Assembly (NCBI GenBank): GCA_944325145.1
Contig: CALYDL010000002.1
Coordinates: 62,001 to 126,000 of the forward strand
Length of the DNA: 64,000 nucleotides
Direction of reading: 5' to 3'
DNA from: Candidatus Gastranaerophilales bacterium
GTDB lineage: Bacteria; Cyanobacteriota; Vampirovibrionia; Gastranaerophilales; Gastranaerophilaceae
Shown here: positions 61,881 through 64,000 of the stretch, piece by piece
Numbering within the stretch: position 1 is the first letter of the stretch
Layout of the letters: every line of letters begins with the position of its first letter
Position numbers and translations under genes: made by a program
The notes under the pieces: model-generated
Told to the model about the DNA's origin: nothing
Databases searched by the model: none
Seen by the model: only the letters and a program-made list of their open reading frames with translations

Positions 61881-62161
61881 CATGCTCTATTTTTTAAATT
61901 AGCATGGAAAAATGTAAAAATAATATAAATTATTGTAAATTTTAGCCTCAAATTCAATAACTATAGGCTTTTTAGCTTTTCTTTCAAACCCTTTTATATA
62001 AAGGGTTTATGACTAATTCTAAAGTATTACTACTAACGGGCGATAAAAAGGGCCAAAAAGTGCGCTATCATAATATTGTGAGTCGATGAAACCACTGTTA
62101 TCTTATTCGGGGTTGCGATTAAAAATTTTGAACAGGAAAAATGATTTTGTCGGCTCATTTC
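61881..62161. other. Intergenic region after the permeases
   Basis: About 280 bases without a credible gene. Hairpins: CATGCT (61881-61886) with AGCATG (61901-61906); AGCCT (61944-61948) with AGGCT (61965-61969) followed by TTTT, a weak terminator for the permeases; and a perfect 9-bp stem AAACCCTTT / AAAGGGTTT near 61987-62010. A more GC-rich part follows (about 62030-62130) with no recognised RNA family. Confidence 0.55.
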
Positions 62162-62661
62162 TTATGAGTTTGTTAAAAAAGAGGTCTTTGAGGGAGACCT
62201 CTTTTTTAGTTGTTTGAATTTAAAAATAAAATCTGCACAAATGCCCATGCAGGCCTTAACTGTTGAACTTTCGTAGAGTGAAAATTTTCTTTCATTCCAA
62301 GAGCCTCTATAAAACTCAAATCTCATGCCGTCAGTTGTATAAACACCTGGTTTGTATCAGTTCCACTTGTTGAAGTAGGTGGCGTTATGTAATATTTGTT
62401 GTACAAATTAGGTTTTTCAATAATACTCATATGCCTTGATAAATAATTGTATAAATCTGTATTATCATAAGGAGATTCACCATCAAGTGCCATATTCATA
62501 GTAATTGCACTGTTTAAAACTGAAACTGCTTTTCTAAGCCCTGTTTTAAATTCTTGTTGTTGAGTATTACTTATAACGCTTGGAATTGCAATTGCTGCAA
62601 CAACTCCAATAATAGCTAAAGTTATTAAAACTTCTGCCAGCGTAAAACCTCTTTTAAACAT
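62162..62661 (-). pseudogene. Frameshifted type IV pilin-like gene remnant
   Basis: The open part (62323-62661, 112 residues) starts MFKRGFTLAEVLITLAIIG, a canonical class III prepilin signal with cleavage after Gly and Glu at +5, followed by a pilin-type helix and SNTQQQEFKTGLRKAVSVLN. It ends prematurely at ...FIQLTA. In another frame the sequence continues plausibly as TDGMRFEFYRGSWNERKFSL and ESSTVKACMGICADF, which joins well to FIQLT. The break sits in CTGACGG, consistent with loss of one TGAC from CTGACTGACGG. The shifted frame then runs through a terminator hairpin to a TAA at 62162, so the 3' end is also lost. Could be a sequencing error, decay, or phase switching. Confidence 0.65.
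62175..62207. terminator. Bidirectional terminator
   Basis: AAAAAAGAGGTCT / AGACCTCTTTTTT, a perfect 13-bp stem with a TTGAGGG loop. It closes the pilin remnant on the minus strand and could end any rightward transcript from the gap. Confidence 0.85.
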
Positions 62662-62692
62662 AAACTATCCTTTCATTATTTAATTGCTCTTT

Positions 62693-62744
62693 GCCTATTT
62701 TCTTTCTTTGGCTCAAACGCCGCACGCAAAGAAAGAAAATAGGC
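62693..62744. repeat. Perfect 18-bp inverted repeat (hairpin element 1)
   Basis: GCCTATTTTCTTTCTTTG (62693-62710) and its exact reverse complement (62727-62744) around a 16-base spacer. A GCCGC in the spacer could instead pair with a GCGGC at 62761-62765, and the GAAAGAAA motif recurs just downstream, so alternative folds exist. Resembles high-copy palindromic repeats. Confidence 0.75.
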
Positions 62745-62785
62745 AGGAAAAGAAAGAAACGCGGCTTAAATAAGTTTAGTCTTAT

Positions 62786-62937
62786 CTTTTAAAATCATCT
62801 GTCCCCTCAGTTGTTCAGAGTCGGGGCTGCGTTATTAATTAAGAAGATAAGTTTTAAAAAAAAGAATGCTTATTTTCTAAAAAAGACACTCCCGCCCCTC
62901 CACTTCACCTTTCGGTAAAGACAGATGATTTTAAAAG
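62786..62937. mobile_element. Candidate 152-bp miniature element with perfect 18-bp terminal inverted repeats
   Basis: CTTTTAAAATCATCTGTC (62786-62803) and its exact reverse complement (62920-62937) bound a 152-bp GC-richer stretch with no ORF. Terminal repeats of this length with a noncoding interior are the form of a MITE or a non-autonomous IS derivative. TAT occurs on both sides and may be a short target duplication, but that is too short to prove. Confidence 0.45.
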
Positions 62938-63128
62938 TATCCTTGGTATAGATAAAATATCATTGCTTTTAATGTGCGATTAATTTTAAACGCAACAAAA
63001 TGTATTAATTTGTTGCAAGGGGTGAAAAGAAAGATAATAAGCGAATAAAGGAAAATAAAAAAATAAAAAAGGTTAAATTTTATGCTGTTGAATAAACTCT
63101 AAAACAATGCTATGATAATAAAAAGAAC

Positions 63129-63166
63129 AAAATTGCACCAAGATAATACATTTTGGTGCAATTTTT
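63129..63166 (-). terminator. Terminator of the last gene
   Basis: AAAATTGCACCAA / TTGGTGCAATTTTT stem at the 3' end of the membrane protein gene, with T-rich sequence on the minus-strand exit. Confidence 0.8.
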
Positions 63167-63983
63167 ATGCTTTTTTACAAAAGTCTTCTTTTGTGCTTGT
63201 TCCTGCTTCATAGCCTGATTTAGCATATAAGAAAGGAAGGACTTTATCCATTTGAACTTTATTTGCAATAGCATTTAGTGCGGGGCTTTTAGATAAAACA
63301 AATAAACCAATAAGATCATCCAAATGAACAAAACAATCGCTTATTTTAAATTCTCTTTTCTTTTCGTCTTTTTCTTTTTTAAAACATTTTTCGTTAATTT
63401 TATTTGAAGTTTTATTTGCAATAAACATTCCGCCTGCAACAGAGCCTATAATTAAACTTGCGCGCATTAATTTTATTTTATTGTTGTCTGAATCTTTTAA
63501 TTTTCCTGCTGCATTTTTTAAATTATTTTCATGTTTATAAATTAACCCTTCGCCAATAGCAACAAATGTGGTTGGCGTCATATTGTTTAAAAATTCAAAA
63601 ATTCCTTCTTTGTATTTTGCATTTTTATTTTCGGGGTTTTTATCTGTTTTAACGCCTGCAGCCACACTTGCCATAACGCCCCCAAGCGTAGAAGCTAAAA
63701 TTTGCCCGTATGTTTTAACTTCAAATAAATTTGCTGCAGATTTAACTTTTTCTTTTATGGAAGAAGATTTTTTAAATGTATCAATAAGTTCAGACCCTCT
63801 TCCTTTTGCTACGTTTGAAAGAACAATTGGCGCCACGGCCCCTATAATAGAAGCTGTTAAAACAGCTTTTTTAACTTCTTCTTTATTATTATTTTTTATA
63901 GAATGTTTTGCTTTTTCTTCAAGCTTTTCTCTTTTTAAATAAAAACTTTTAAATTCACCGCTTAAAATTGGATATGGCTTCAT
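63165..63983 (-). CDS. Hypothetical membrane protein, possibly cut by the window edge
   Basis: 272 residues from the ATG at 63983; the frame stays open for the last 17 bases of the window and there is no clear SD, so the true start may lie outside. At least three hydrophobic, glycine-rich segments: AVLTASIIGAVAPIVLSNVA near residue 40, ILASTLGGVMASVAAGV near 95 and LMRASLIIGSVAGGMFIANK near 178. Soluble loops are Lys-rich, and a C-terminal part has DCFVHLDDLIGLFVLSKSPA. I recognise no family. It lies beside the repeat island as a single gene with its own terminator. Confidence 0.65.
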   Translation of the reverse strand: MKPYPILSGEFKSFYLKREKLEEKAKHSIKNNNKEEVKKAVLTASIIGAVAPIVLSNVAKGRGSELIDTFKKSSSIKEKVKSAANLFEVKTYGQILASTLGGVMASVAAGVKTDKNPENKNAKYKEGIFEFLNNMTPTTFVAIGEGLIYKHENNLKNAAGKLKDSDNNKIKLMRASLIIGSVAGGMFIANKTSNKINEKCFKKEKDEKKREFKISDCFVHLDDLIGLFVLSKSPALNAIANKVQMDKVLPFLYAKSGYEAGTSTKEDFCKKA

Positions 63984-64000
63984 CTTCGGATATTCTCTTT

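Larger units (their letters stand above)
62662..63128. other. Noncoding repeat-rich island
   Basis: About 470 bases without a credible gene. It contains two perfect 18-bp inverted repeats (listed separately), and a further stem GCAACAAA (62992-62999) / TTTGTTGC (63009-63016). The pilin remnant lies on one side and a membrane protein on the other. It looks like a landing site for small mobile or repeat elements. Confidence 0.6.

Noticed and set aside
1-64000. CRISPR arrays
   Set aside because: No regularly spaced direct repeats were seen.
1-64000. tRNA genes
   Set aside because: No intergenic gap contains a T-loop GTTCRANNC with matching acceptor stem.

Overview
This window is AT-rich bacterial chromosome, densely packed with short intergenic gaps and overlapping genes. 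It encodes a Gram-negative-type envelope: the LPS exporter parts LptB and LptF/G, a family 9 heptosyltransferase, an outer-membrane-style S-layer-homology (SLH) protein, MurJ, an RND-type adaptor and a Tat-type signal. The combination of SLH protein, LPS export genes, and several small unknown proteins carrying an N-terminal 'F-x-G' tag suggests a non-photosynthetic relative of cyanobacteria, such as Gastranaerophilales/Vampirovibrionia ('Melainabacteria'). That assignment is an inference; no rRNA lies in the window. No tRNA, CRISPR array, phage or complete insertion sequence was seen.

Layout. 1-6.5 kb: an unknown tagged protein, then a leftward housekeeping run apt-gmk-coaBC-nif3-aroC-aroK-aroB. 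6.6-15 kb: rightward prfB (with the classical +1 frameshift), hisS, lptB, lptF/G, a phosphodiester glycosidase, a pilin-like protein, a thioesterase, a DedA-type protein and two tandem exported helical proteins. dnaB then reads leftward. 16.3-21 kb: a regulatory gap, manC and two tandem integral-membrane glycosyltransferases sharing a recently homogenised DNA tract. 21-26 kb (leftward): trpS with a 4Fe-4S cysteine signature, a long TPR protein, the SLH protein and a heptosyltransferase. 26.4-31.9 kb: a CooC-like ATPase, folD, alr, gcvT, gcvH and gcvPA (one-carbon/glycine cleavage). 31.9-37.4 kb (leftward): an exported GH13 enzyme, ribF and the bifunctional Rel. 37.5-45.5 kb: a DUF167 protein, a GAF-GGDEF-HD-GYP protein, a tagged membrane protein, hom-thrC, gltX and a VOC protein.

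45.6-50 kb is the most unusual part. A 711-residue protein joins a glycine-zipper middle region to a C-terminal RelA/SpoT-type nucleotide pyrophosphokinase fold, and so resembles a toxin. It is followed by a small tagged protein, a solitary FliI/SctN-type export ATPase, and a structured RNA that resembles 6S RNA. 50-56 kb: a degenerate M48-like exported protein, an exported unknown, a His/Met-rich membrane protein, an RND adaptor lipoprotein, an RND pump reduced to its periplasmic porter domains, and a SulP transporter. 56-62 kb: tsaC-murJ-spoIID (leftward) and two sugar-type ABC permeases (rightward). 62-64 kb: a frameshifted pilin remnant, a noncoding island with two perfect 18-bp inverted repeats, and a membrane protein that reaches the window edge.

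How they work together: most genes serve core metabolism (aromatic and threonine amino acids, CoA, flavin, folate one-carbon units, tRNA charging) and envelope building. Nucleotide signalling appears three times: Rel, the GGDEF/HD-GYP protein and the RelA-like C-terminal domain. Several SD-less genes have a -10 hexamer a few bases before the start codon, suggesting leaderless or nearly leaderless mRNAs.
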